The notes below the pieces were generated by a model. The model saw nothing but the letters and a program-made list of their open reading frames with translations, ran no database searches and was not told the DNA's origin. A stretch of DNA of 64,000 nt from Bradyrhizobium sp. AT1 (lineage in GTDB: Bacteria > Pseudomonadota > Alphaproteobacteria > Rhizobiales > Xanthobacteraceae), in assembly GCF_001590795.1 (NCBI RefSeq), contig NZ_JXDL01000001.1, positions 5,317,654 to 5,381,653 on the forward strand, written 5' to 3'. Shown here piece by piece: positions 45,061 to 53,499 of the stretch (its first letter is position 1; each line of letters opens with the position of its first letter). A program made the position numbers and the translations under genes.

Positions 45061-45762
45061 ATGACGTTCATCTATCCCACCGACAGCAACAAGGCGCATC
45101 CGCTGCCGCTGTCGCCCGAGTACAAAAGCTCGATCAAGCGCGCGCCGAACAAGCCGCTGATCCCGATGCGGCATACGTTGTCGGAGTTGACCGGCCCGGT
45201 CTACGGCCACGAGACCGTGCGCGACGGCGACAACGACCTCACCCGCCAGCATAGCGGCGAGCCGCTCGGCGAGCGCATCATCGTGCACGGCCATGTGCGC
45301 GACGAGGACGGCAGGGGCGTGCCGAACTCATTGGTCGAGATCTGGCAAGCCAATTCCTGCGGCCGCTACGTCCACGTCCGCGACCAGCATCCCGCGCCGC
45401 TGGATCCGAATTTCACGGGCGCCGGCCGCACCGTGAGCGATGCGAGCGGCTACTACCGCTTCGTCAGCATCAAGCCGGGCGCCTATCCCTGGGGCAATCA
45501 TCACAACGCCTGGCGTCCCGCTCATATCCATCTGTCGGTGTTCGGCCATTCCTTCGTCACGCGCCTCGTGACGCAGATGTATTTCCCGAACGATCCGCTG
45601 TTCCCGTTCGATCCGATCTTCAACTCGGTGCCGGACGAGAAGGCGCGGGCCCGGATGGTGTCGTCGTTCGACCTCGAGAATACCCAGCCCGAATGGGCGC
45701 TGTGCTACCGGTTCGACATCGTGCTGCGCGGCAAGAACGCCACCCCCATGGAGAACAGTTAA
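45061..45762 (+). CDS. pcaH: protocatechuate 3,4-dioxygenase beta subunit
   Basis: A 233-residue iron-bearing subunit of protocatechuate 3,4-dioxygenase. The four ligands are Tyr103 (GRYVHV), Tyr142 (GAYPWGN), His155 and His157 (RPAHIHLS); their spacing (39, 13 and 2) matches the family. The N-terminal KRAPNKPLIPM and the HTLSELTGPVYG stretch are also conserved. It pairs with the alpha subunit in an (alpha-beta)n complex, and cleaves protocatechuate to beta-carboxymuconate. Its ATG at 45061 follows GGGGAGGAGTTCGCCC. Confidence 0.95.
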   Translation: MTFIYPTDSNKAHPLPLSPEYKSSIKRAPNKPLIPMRHTLSELTGPVYGHETVRDGDNDLTRQHSGEPLGERIIVHGHVRDEDGRGVPNSLVEIWQANSCGRYVHVRDQHPAPLDPNFTGAGRTVSDASGYYRFVSIKPGAYPWGNHHNAWRPAHIHLSVFGHSFVTRLVTQMYFPNDPLFPFDPIFNSVPDEKARARMVSSFDLENTQPEWALCYRFDIVLRGKNATPMENS

Positions 45763-46365
45763 GTGCAGGATTCTGTGAAACCCAATGGGATCACGCCATC
45801 GCAGACCGTCGGCCCGTTCTTCAAATACGGCCTGACGCCGACCGGCGAGTACGACTGGAACGACGCGTTCACCAGCTCGACGCTCACGCCCGATGTCACG
45901 GGCGACCGCATCCGTATCGAAGGCCGCGTGTTCGACGGTGACGGCGTTGCCGTTCCCGATTGCATGCTGGAGATCTGGCAGGCGGACGCGCAAGGCCGCT
46001 TTGCCGACCCGCAGGACAAGCGCGCGCTGCCGAATGCGAGCTTCCGCGGCTTTGCCCGTTGCGGCACCGACAAGGACGGCAATTACGCCTTCGACACCAT
46101 CAAGCCGGGCGCGGTGCCCGATCCCGACGGCAAGCCGCAGGCGCCGCACATCCTGCTTGCGGTGTTCGGCCGCGGCATGCTGCGGCATCTCTACACCCGC
46201 ATCTATTTCAGCGATGAGGCCGGCAACGCCGCCGATCCCGTGCTGGCGCTGGTGCCCACGGATCGGCGCGCCACGATCACCGCCGTGCGGGAGGCCGGCA
46301 AGCCGGTCTATCGGCTCGACCTGCACCTCCAGGGCGACAACGAGACGGTGTTCTTCGACGTCTGA
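45763..46365 (+). CDS. pcaG: protocatechuate 3,4-dioxygenase alpha subunit
   Basis: A 200-residue partner of PcaH lacking the iron ligands. The opening GITPSQTVGPFFKYGL and EIWQADAQGRF are typical. It starts with GTG at 45763, immediately after the pcaH stop, indicating translational coupling and equal subunit amounts. Later pca genes (pcaB, C, D, I, J) are not in the window, so they lie elsewhere. A strong hairpin follows the stop at 46373. Confidence 0.95.
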   Translation: MQDSVKPNGITPSQTVGPFFKYGLTPTGEYDWNDAFTSSTLTPDVTGDRIRIEGRVFDGDGVAVPDCMLEIWQADAQGRFADPQDKRALPNASFRGFARCGTDKDGNYAFDTIKPGAVPDPDGKPQAPHILLAVFGRGMLRHLYTRIYFSDEAGNAADPVLALVPTDRRATITAVREAGKPVYRLDLHLQGDNETVFFDV

Positions 46366-46372
46366 GGCGATG

Positions 46373-46401
46373 GGTGCCGGTGAGGCAAGCTCGCCGGCGC
46401 C
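46373..46401 (+). terminator. 12-bp hairpin just after pcaG
   Basis: GGTGCCGGTGAG and CTCGCCGGCGCC pair fully (two G-U pairs) around GCAAG, 7 bases past the stop. The tail AGTTCTC is only partly T-rich, so termination strength is uncertain. Confidence 0.5.
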
Positions 46402-46599
46402 AGTTCTCATCCCGCGCAATCGCGCCCGCGTCGCCGGCTCATTGTGCGTCAGTTTCTCTGACCTAAAACCGATTCGCGAACCTGCAATCTCCGTAATTTT
46501 GCGGAGCCGTTCTTTTTGCAACTTTTCCGCGAGGCAATCCCGTATTTACCACATTGATCTAGGCTCCACGCGGTTTCGGCGCGCGCCCTGGATTGTTTC

Positions 46600-48288
46600 A
46601 TGAAAATTCGTTTGTCGTTGTCCTCCGCGATCATTGCGTTCGGGATCGTTATCGCCATCGGCTTTGCCGCCGTGGTCTCGACCAGCCTGTACGCCCTGAA
46701 AGAGCTCAAGGTCGGCGGTCCGCTCTACTCGGACATCAAGCTCGGCAACGACCTGATTGCGGACATCCTGCCGCCGCCGGAATACGTCATCGAGGCCTAT
46801 CTCGAGGCGACCCTCGCCATGCGCGAGCCGGATCAACTGGCGGCCCACGGCGAACGCCTGGTCCAGCTCCGCAAGGACTACGACGAGCGCAAGGCGTTCT
46901 GGGTCACCTCCAGCCTCTCGGCCGACCTGAAGACCGCGCTGGTGTCGAAATCCGACGCCGAGGTGCAGAAATTCTGGAAGGCGTCCGACCAGCTCCTGCC
47001 GGCCCTCAAGGCCAAGGACGCGGCTGGGTCCGAGCGCGCCTATGCGCAGCTCAAGGACGCCTACACCGCGCATCGCGCCGTGATCGACAGCATCGTCGAG
47101 AGCGCCAACAAGCAGAATGCCGCCATGGAAACGCTGGCCGCGGACCGCGACAGCGCGATGCTCTATATCCTCCTCGGCGTGTCCGCGGCTGTCCTCGCCT
47201 TCATCGCGGCGGGCCTGCTCGGCGTCGCTCTCGGCGTGGTGCGCCCGATCGTCCGCATGACGGGCACGATGCAGAAGCTCGCGACCGGCGATCTCGCCGC
47301 CGAGATTCCTTTCGCGCACCGCCATGACGAGGTCGGCTCGATGGCGGGCGCGCTCCAGGTGTTCAAGCAGGCGGCGGTCGAGAATTCCCGGCTGCGCGAG
47401 GAGCAATTGCGGCAGGAGCAGGAGGCGGCGCTGGCCAAGCGCGGCGCCCTGAACCAGATGGCCGAGACTGTCGAGCGCGAGACCGGCCGCTCGGTCGACA
47501 CCGCGACCGCGGCGAGTCATGGCGTTGAACGTGCCGCCGCCAGCCTGTCGGACATCGCAAGTTCGCTCTCGGCGCAGTCGCAGGCGGTTGCGGCGGCCTC
47601 CACCCAGGCGCTCGGCAGCTCGCAGACCGTCTCGGCCGCGGCCGAACAGCTGAGCGCTTCGATCCGCGAGATCGCGAGCCAGGTCGCGCGGACCAGCACG
47701 GTCACCAAATCCGCCGTCGCCGGCCGCGAGCAGGCGCGTTCGACCATTCAGGCGCTGGCGGGATCGGTGAAGAAGATCGCCGAGGTCTCCGACCTCATCG
47801 GCGGCATCGCCGGCCAGACCAACCTCCTGGCGCTCAACGCCACGATCGAGGCGGCGCGCGCCGGCGAGGCCGGTCGCGGCTTCGCCGTGGTCGCGGCCGA
47901 GGTGAAATCGCTGTCGGACCAGACCGCCAAATCCACCGAGGAGATCACGCGGCTGATTACCGAGATCCAGGCCTCGACCCAGGCCGCGGTCGATGCCGTC
48001 GAGACGATGGGAGGGCACATCGTCGAGATCGACGGCGTCGCGACCTCGGTTGCCGCCGCGATGGAAGAGCAGGACGCCGCGACGCGGGAGATCACGCGGT
48101 CGATTTCCGAATCGGCGTCCGCGGCGAAGGAGGTCTCGGCCAAGATCGGCAATGTCAGCCGTGATGCCGCGTCGGTGAACGAGCGCGCCACGGAGGTCAG
48201 ACAGGCGATCACCGGCATGGCGGCCAATCTCGAACAGCTGCGGTCGGTGGTCGTGCGGACCGTGCGCGACTCGACCGCGGCGGCCTGA
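46600..48288 (+). CDS. transmembrane chemoreceptor (MCP) with HAMP domain
   Basis: A 562-residue methyl-accepting chemotaxis protein. TM1 spans about residues 8-29 (IIAFGIVIAIGFAAVV), a ~155-residue periplasmic helical sensor follows, and TM2 lies near 187-212 (LYILLGVSAAVLAFIAAGLL). The HAMP domain (~213-262) includes RPIVRMTGTMQKLATGDLAAEIP. The signalling hairpin has TNLLALNATIEAARAGE and AGRGFAVVAAEVKSL near residue 410. No CheR/CheB docking tail is visible. It shares its signalling domain type with the soluble receptor at 38025. The ligand is unknown. Its gene follows pcaG after 234 bp, so it may sense an aromatic compound, but that is only context. Confidence 0.9.
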   Translation: MKIRLSLSSAIIAFGIVIAIGFAAVVSTSLYALKELKVGGPLYSDIKLGNDLIADILPPPEYVIEAYLEATLAMREPDQLAAHGERLVQLRKDYDERKAFWVTSSLSADLKTALVSKSDAEVQKFWKASDQLLPALKAKDAAGSERAYAQLKDAYTAHRAVIDSIVESANKQNAAMETLAADRDSAMLYILLGVSAAVLAFIAAGLLGVALGVVRPIVRMTGTMQKLATGDLAAEIPFAHRHDEVGSMAGALQVFKQAAVENSRLREEQLRQEQEAALAKRGALNQMAETVERETGRSVDTATAASHGVERAAASLSDIASSLSAQSQAVAAASTQALGSSQTVSAAAEQLSASIREIASQVARTSTVTKSAVAGREQARSTIQALAGSVKKIAEVSDLIGGIAGQTNLLALNATIEAARAGEAGRGFAVVAAEVKSLSDQTAKSTEEITRLITEIQASTQAAVDAVETMGGHIVEIDGVATSVAAAMEEQDAATREITRSISESASAAKEVSAKIGNVSRDAASVNERATEVRQAITGMAANLEQLRSVVVRTVRDSTAAA

Positions 48289-48365
48289 GCCCCGGCGGCG
48301 TTCCGGCCGCTGGTGCCCGGGAGTGTGATCGTGCAGTATGGCGCGGGACAGGGGCATCGTGGTTC

Positions 48366-49430
48366 ATGACGTCTCCACAATTGCCGGCGGTTGTTGAGCC
48401 CGCCCGACTGACGGCCGCGTTGCGCCGGGGCGGCGTGCTGGACGCCGGCGCGGTGCGCGAGGTGAAGGTGCTGCACCAGCGCGACACCGTCGTGTCGCAT
48501 ATCATCCGGCTCGGCCTGCGCTATGTCGGCGAAGCCACCGGCGCCCCGCAATCGCTGATCCTGAAGACCGCGAATGCCGCATTCGCCGAGAAGCTTGCGA
48601 ACGGCGGCCGGCGCGAGGTGGAATACTATACGCAACTGGCGCCGACCATGGCGCCCGGACTCGTGCCCCGCTGCTTCGACGGACATTTCGACGAGGACAG
48701 CCTCGTCTGGCACCTGCTGCTCGAAGATCTCACCGACAGTCACGAGATCGCGACGGCTTGGCCGCTGCCGCCATCGCGCGATCAGGCGATTGCGATCGTG
48801 GCGACGCTCGCGCGTTGGCATGCGGCGTGGTGGGACCATCCGAGCCTCGGCGAAACCGTCGGCACCTTCGCGAGCCCCGAGGACAGCGCGGAGCGGATGG
48901 AGACGTTCGCGGGGCATTACGACCGCTTCGCCGATTTTCTCGGTGACCGCCTCAGCGAGGAGCGACGGACCCTCTATCGTCGCCTGATCGATCAGTCGGA
49001 CCGGCTGTCCCAGCGTTACCAGTCACGCCGTCACCTCAGCATCACCCACGGCGATGCCCATGTCTGGAATTTCCTGCTGCCGCGTGCGGGCGTCGCCGAT
49101 ACCGCGCGCATCTTCGATTTCGACCTGTGGAGCATCAACGTTCCAACCCACGACCTCGCCTACATGATGGCGATGCATTGGTATCCGGAGCGCCGGCAAT
49201 CGCTCGAACGCCCGCTGGTCAATCTCTACCATGACACGCTGATCGAGAGCGGCATCACCGGCTACACGCGCGGCGCGCTCGACCGCGACTATCGCTGGGC
49301 GGTGCTGTGGCAGATCACGAGGCCGGTCTGGCAATGGAGCATCAACTTCCCGCCGGTGATCTGGTGGAATAATCTGGAGCGGATATTTGCGGCCGTGGAT
49401 GATCTGGGCTGCGAGGAATTGCTGGGGTGA
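48366..49430 (+). CDS. aminoglycoside-phosphotransferase-like kinase
   Basis: A 354-residue protein of the APH/choline-kinase-like fold. The N-lobe holds HIIRLGLRYVGEAT and the conserved Lys in LILKTANAAF. The catalytic loop is ITHGDAHVWNFLLP with the Asp and Asn, and the metal site is IFDFDLWSIN. The VWHLLLEDLTDSHE stretch is seen in relatives acting on small metabolites rather than drugs. The ATG at 48366 is the likely start. Substrate unknown; antibiotic resistance should not be assumed. Confidence 0.8.
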   Translation: MTSPQLPAVVEPARLTAALRRGGVLDAGAVREVKVLHQRDTVVSHIIRLGLRYVGEATGAPQSLILKTANAAFAEKLANGGRREVEYYTQLAPTMAPGLVPRCFDGHFDEDSLVWHLLLEDLTDSHEIATAWPLPPSRDQAIAIVATLARWHAAWWDHPSLGETVGTFASPEDSAERMETFAGHYDRFADFLGDRLSEERRTLYRRLIDQSDRLSQRYQSRRHLSITHGDAHVWNFLLPRAGVADTARIFDFDLWSINVPTHDLAYMMAMHWYPERRQSLERPLVNLYHDTLIESGITGYTRGALDRDYRWAVLWQITRPVWQWSINFPPVIWWNNLERIFAAVDDLGCEELLG

Positions 49431-49435
49431 TCTCT

Positions 49436-49580
49436 CGTGCCCCGGACGCAGCGCAGCACTCCCGGCGATGCGAAGCATCGTCCGGTGTGATGCGCTGCTG
49501 AGCCGGGGCCCAGATCCGACAGCAGAATGGGTCCCGGTTCTGCGGCGCATCGCTCCGCGCTGCACCGCGCCCGGGACACG
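49436..49580. repeat. palindromic repeat, CGTGCCCCGGACGC...GCCCGGGACACG family
   Basis: Long imperfect hairpin with nested parts (GATGCGAAGCATC) between the convergent kinase-like and MFS genes. Related to 15935-16078. Confidence 0.75.
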
Positions 49581-49599
49581 AGATCGCGTGAAACTGCGC

Positions 49600-51156
49600 C
49601 TACTCCATCACCGCATGTTCCGGCCCGGCCGCCTGCTTGCGCAGCGTGGCCTTGGTCGAGCCGATCAGGAAGGCGAGTGGGATCGTGCAAAGGATGAAGA
49701 TCATCACCAGCTGATAGTCGTGCGCGAACGCGATGATCTGCGCCTGCACGCTCACCATTCTGTCGGCCATGGCGCGGCCGGCGTCGGTGGACAGGTTGAT
49801 CAGGCCCCTGACGTCGGGCATCTGCAGTGCATGGTTGAACGGGTTGATGTTCTCGGACAGGATCGCATAGGTCCGCCGCGTTCCCTGCGTCAGCTGCGCG
49901 ATCACGACGGAGATGCCGACCGAGCTCGCGACGTTCCGCATCAGGGTCAGCATCGCGGTGCCGTCGGTGCGCAGCTCGTTCGACAGCGTCAGGAACGCCA
50001 CGGTCGAGAGCGGAACGAAGACGAGGCCGAAGCCGAAACCCTGGATGACGCTGACGGTGACGATCTCCGGCACCTGGGTCAAATCGGTCCAGCCGGTCAT
50101 CTGGAACAGTGAGCCCGCGGTCAGGGTCAGGCCCGCGATGATCAGCGTGCGGGCCTCGATGTAGCGCATCATGCGGCCGACCAGCATCATGGCGAAGAAG
50201 GTGCCGAAGCCGCGGCTGGCCAGCAGCAGGCCGGCGGTGATGATGGGATAGCCGATCACGTTCTGCATGTAGGGTGAGGCCAGCGCCATGGTCGAGAACA
50301 GCACGAGCCCCATCACGACCATGAACATGCAGCCGGTGACGAAGTTGCGATCCTTAAACAGCGCGAAGCGGATGAACGGGGTCGAGGTCGTGAAGGAGTG
50401 CGCGAGGAAGAAGTAGAAGGCGACCGCCGAGACGATGAACTCTGCGAGGATCTCATTGGATTCCAGCCAGCCCAATTGCTCGCCGCGATCGAGCGCGAGC
50501 TGCAGCGAGCCGATCGCAACCGCGAGCGCGGCGAAGCCGAAGAAGTCGAATTTGAGGCTGAGGTTCTTGTCGGTCTCGTCCATGAACACGATCAGCCCGA
50601 GCACGGTGATGGCGCCGAACGGCAAATTGACGAAGAACACCCAGTGCCAGGAATAGGTCTCGGTCAGCCAGGCGCCGAGCGAGGGGCCCATGATCGGGCC
50701 CATCATCACGCCCATGCCCCAGATCGACATCGCCTTGGCGCGTTCCTGCAGCGTGTAATAGTCCAGCATGACCGATTGCGACAGCGGCACCAGGGCGGCG
50801 CCGAACACGCCCTGCAGCAGGCGGAACAGCACCATCTGGTTGATGTCCTGCGCGAGGCCGCAGAGCACCGACGCCATGGTGAAGCCGGCCGAGCAGATGA
50901 TGAAGATGCGCTTCCGGCCGAAGCGGTTGGCGATCCAGCCGACCGGGGCCGTCATGATCGCCGCGGCGACGATGTAGGAGGTCAGCACCCAGTTGATCTG
51001 GTCCTGCGAGGCCGACAGCGTGCCTTGCATGTAGGGCAGGGCAACGTTGGCAATGGTGGTGTCCAGCGCCTGCATGATGGTCGCGGTCATGGCGCAGATC
51101 GTCACCATGTTCCGGCGCAGGCCGGGGACCATCAGGCTGGCATTGGGACCGGACAT
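49600..51156 (-). CDS. emrB: MFS multidrug exporter, DHA2/EmrB type
   Basis: A 518-residue major-facilitator exporter with about 14 transmembrane segments. Conserved motifs include LDTTIANVALPYMQG in the first helix, GWIANRFGRKRIF (motif A) and the antiporter-type motif region LGAWLTETYSWHWVFFVNLPFG. The ATG at 51156 gives the family length; the open frame goes to 51255. It is the last gene of a MarR-EmrA-EmrB operon, 16 bases after the adaptor gene. Together with an outer-membrane channel encoded elsewhere it should expel toxic compounds. Confidence 0.93.
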   Translation of the reverse strand: MSGPNASLMVPGLRRNMVTICAMTATIMQALDTTIANVALPYMQGTLSASQDQINWVLTSYIVAAAIMTAPVGWIANRFGRKRIFIICSAGFTMASVLCGLAQDINQMVLFRLLQGVFGAALVPLSQSVMLDYYTLQERAKAMSIWGMGVMMGPIMGPSLGAWLTETYSWHWVFFVNLPFGAITVLGLIVFMDETDKNLSLKFDFFGFAALAVAIGSLQLALDRGEQLGWLESNEILAEFIVSAVAFYFFLAHSFTTSTPFIRFALFKDRNFVTGCMFMVVMGLVLFSTMALASPYMQNVIGYPIITAGLLLASRGFGTFFAMMLVGRMMRYIEARTLIIAGLTLTAGSLFQMTGWTDLTQVPEIVTVSVIQGFGFGLVFVPLSTVAFLTLSNELRTDGTAMLTLMRNVASSVGISVVIAQLTQGTRRTYAILSENINPFNHALQMPDVRGLINLSTDAGRAMADRMVSVQAQIIAFAHDYQLVMIFILCTIPLAFLIGSTKATLRKQAAGPEHAVME

Positions 51157-51172
51157 CGGATCAGTCCTCGAC

Positions 51173-52336
51173 CTAGTCTTTGTCTTGGTTCGCTGTCGCC
51201 GACAGGCCGAGCAGGCCGGCAAGCGAGCGCTGATGACCGGTGTCGATGGTGGCATAGACGCTCATGCCGGCCTTCAGCTTCCGCACGTATTTGTCGGTCT
51301 CGTCGAAATAGATGCGAATCGGCACGCGCTGCACCACCTTGACGAAATTGCCGGTGGCGTTCTGCGGCGGCAGGATCGCGAATTGCGCGCCGGTGCCGGG
51401 CGAGAGCGAGCCGATCTTGCCCTTGAAGACGTGGTTCGGGAACGCGTCGACCTCGAGCGTGACGGCCTGTCCTTCGGTCACATAGGTGAGGTCGCTCTCC
51501 TTCGGGTTGGCGTCGACCCAGGGGTGGGCGACGTCGATGATGGAGAACACCGGCGTGCCCGCGGTGACGAAACGACCGAGCTGGATCTGTTCGACCTGCG
51601 TCGCCACGCCATCCATCGGCGCGCGCACCACGGCGTGGTCGAGGTTGCGCTGGGCATCGTCCAGCTTGGCTTTGGCCTGTGCGTAAGGCGGAAATTGCTC
51701 CAGCGGCAGCGCGGGGTTGCCGAGCAACTGCGTCGTGGCGTTGGAGAGCTGCTGCTTGATGTATTGCGCCTGCGCGCCGGCGGTCACCAGTGCATTCGAG
51801 GCGTTGTCGAGATCGAGCTGCGAGCCAAAATTGTTCTTCACCAAGGCCTGCTTGCGCTCGACGTCGCGCTTTTTCAGATCGATGCCCTGCTGCGCCAGAT
51901 CGAGCATGTCGCCATAGATCTTGATGTTGGCGACGAGGTTGTCATAGGTCGTGCGCGCCTGCGCGAGCTGCGCCTTGGCTTCGTCCACCGCGAGGCGGAA
52001 CGGAACGGGGTCGATCTCGAACAGCTCGTCGCCCCGCTTGACCGACTGGCCTTCCTTCACCACCACCTTCAGGATCTTGCCGGAGATGTCGGGCGTCACC
52101 AGCACCTTCTGCGCGCCGACATAGGCATCGTCGGTGCCGACATAACGGCCGCCATTGACATAGAAGGTGAGGCCGCCGACGACGGCGATCACGGGCAGCA
52201 CGACCAGGAGGAGGAAGCGGCGGTAACGCCGCAGGCCCGCCACGAGGCGGCGGCGCGGATTGGTGCCTGCTTTCTTGGTGGGCTTACCGCTGTCGGTCTT
52301 CTGCTCGGGCTGGAACTTGAGAACTTGATCAGCCAT
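51173..52336 (-). CDS. emrA: HlyD-family membrane-fusion protein, EmrA type
   Basis: A 387-residue periplasmic adaptor. An N-terminal cytoplasmic stretch rich in Lys is followed by one anchor (FLLLVVLPVIAVVGGLTFYVNGG, ~40-62), a lipoyl-like segment (GKILKVVVKEGQSVKRGDELFEID), a long coiled-coil hairpin (~120-215) and beta-barrel parts (AVVRAPMDGVATQVEQIQLG). It bridges EmrB to an outer-membrane channel. Its start overlaps the MarR gene end by 8 bases, so the two are translationally linked. Confidence 0.92.
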   Translation of the reverse strand: MADQVLKFQPEQKTDSGKPTKKAGTNPRRRLVAGLRRYRRFLLLVVLPVIAVVGGLTFYVNGGRYVGTDDAYVGAQKVLVTPDISGKILKVVVKEGQSVKRGDELFEIDPVPFRLAVDEAKAQLAQARTTYDNLVANIKIYGDMLDLAQQGIDLKKRDVERKQALVKNNFGSQLDLDNASNALVTAGAQAQYIKQQLSNATTQLLGNPALPLEQFPPYAQAKAKLDDAQRNLDHAVVRAPMDGVATQVEQIQLGRFVTAGTPVFSIIDVAHPWVDANPKESDLTYVTEGQAVTLEVDAFPNHVFKGKIGSLSPGTGAQFAILPPQNATGNFVKVVQRVPIRIYFDETDKYVRKLKAGMSVYATIDTGHQRSLAGLLGLSATANQDKD

Positions 52337-52811
52337 AGCGCTGCTCCTTGCGCGCTTGTTCCGCGCCGCTGGTCTGGATCGCGGTGCGCACGTTTTCCTT
52401 GATGGTTTCGAGCTGGGTCAGCAGGCGATGGGCGTCGGCCGGCGTGATGCCCTCGAGCGCGTTGGCCGTCAGCTCGGACTTCAGCCCGCTCATCCGGCCC
52501 AGCAATTGCCGGCCGGCCTTCTTGAGATAAAGCCGCTTGACGCGGCGGTCCGAAGCATCGCTGCGGCGCTCGATCCAGTCGCTGTCGCAGAGCTTGTCGA
52601 TCAGCCGGGTCAGCGTGATCGGCTGCATCTCGAGCAGTTCGGCGAGTTCCGACTGCTTCATGCCCTCGCTGCGCTCGACCTTCGCCAGCACCGCCCATTG
52701 GGCGCGGGTGATGCCGAAGCGCGATGCCTCCTTGTCGGCATAGACGCGGAGCAGGCGATAGAGCTCGCCCAGCGTAAACAGGAAGTTTTGATCGACCGAC
52801 CCGCGGGTCAT
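52329..52811 (-). CDS. MarR-family transcriptional repressor of the emr operon
   Basis: A 160-residue winged-helix regulator. The recognition part is QSELAELLEMQPITLTRLIDKL, and the wing ERRSDASDRRVKRLYLKKAG carries the conserved DxR. I chose ATG 52811, preceded by GGAGA, rather than ATG 52838. The longer form would start inside a palindrome that overlaps the likely promoter. It is expected to repress itself and emrAB until a drug-like ligand binds. The gene diverges from zur. Confidence 0.9.
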   Translation of the reverse strand: MTRGSVDQNFLFTLGELYRLLRVYADKEASRFGITRAQWAVLAKVERSEGMKQSELAELLEMQPITLTRLIDKLCDSDWIERRSDASDRRVKRLYLKKAGRQLLGRMSGLKSELTANALEGITPADAHRLLTQLETIKENVRTAIQTSGAEQARKEQRYG

Positions 52812-52825
52812 GAGCTTGGTCTCCA

Positions 52826-52855
52826 ATAAGCTTGGCATATAATAAGCAAGCTTAT
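52826..52855 (-). promoter_or_regulatory. probable MarR operator: ATAAGCTTG-N12-CAAGCTTAT
   Basis: Perfect 9-base arms at 52826-52834 and 52847-52855 enclose an A+T-rich core (GCATATAATAAG) that holds the promoter -10-like TATTAT on the minus strand. The regulator start at 52811 lies 15 bases downstream. This is the expected place for a self-controlling MarR site. AAGCTT appears within each arm. Confidence 0.65.
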
Positions 52856-52968
52856 GATTATTTCATGGCGAGTTACTGGGAAGCTGTCCCGCCGGAAGAG
52901 CATGGCTGGCAGCCGCACTGTCGGTCGTGCTTTGGGTTCCCCTGCCGAAATGCTAGAAGCTCGGCGGC

Positions 52969-53463
52969 ATGACCCCTGCGAAATCGGCCTTTCCCGCACC
53001 CGACCATGATCACGGCCGCTGCACCGCGGATGCCCTGGCGCATGCCGAGGAGGTCTGCGAGCAGCGCGCGCAGAAATTCACGCCCATTCGCCGCCAAGTG
53101 CTGGGAGCGCTGCTCTCCAGCCACCGCCCGCTCGGCGCCTATGAGGTGATCGACGAGCTCGCCAAATCCATGTCGCGGCCGGCGCCGATCACGGTCTATC
53201 GCGCGCTCGATTTCCTGATGGCCAACGGCCTCGTGCACCGCATCGAAAGCCGCAACGCCTATCTGGCCTGCGCCGCCCACGACCATGACGCGACCTCGGC
53301 GGTGGCGTTCCTGATTTGCGAGCGCTGCGGCCTGGTCGGCGAGATCCCGTCGGCATCGTTCGCCGGGGATCTCAATGCCGCGGCACGCAGCTCGGGCTTT
53401 GCGCCCAAATTGTCCGTGGTGGAGATCACGGGCGTCTGCACCCATTGTCAGAAAGCTGCATAA
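52969..53463 (+). CDS. zur: Fur-family zinc uptake regulator Zur
   Basis: A 164-residue metal-dependent repressor. The winged-helix part contains YEVIDELAKSMSRPAPITVYRALDFL. The structural zinc site is given by two CxxC pairs: Cys117-Cys120 (CERC) and Cys157-Cys160 (CTHC). The His-rich HDHDATS and N-terminal PDHDHGRC suit the regulatory zinc site. The length and CxxC positions favour Zur rather than Fur or Irr. No zinc-uptake genes are next to it. It is divergent from the MarR gene. Confidence 0.88.
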   Translation: MTPAKSAFPAPDHDHGRCTADALAHAEEVCEQRAQKFTPIRRQVLGALLSSHRPLGAYEVIDELAKSMSRPAPITVYRALDFLMANGLVHRIESRNAYLACAAHDHDATSAVAFLICERCGLVGEIPSASFAGDLNAAARSSGFAPKLSVVEITGVCTHCQKAA

Positions 53464-53499
53464 AACAACAACGGCGCAAAGCCGGTTTTTCGGGAAGAC

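Noticed and set aside
48366..49430. Aminoglycoside resistance gene
   Set aside because: The fold matches APH-like kinases, but the family is broad and nothing points to drug modification.
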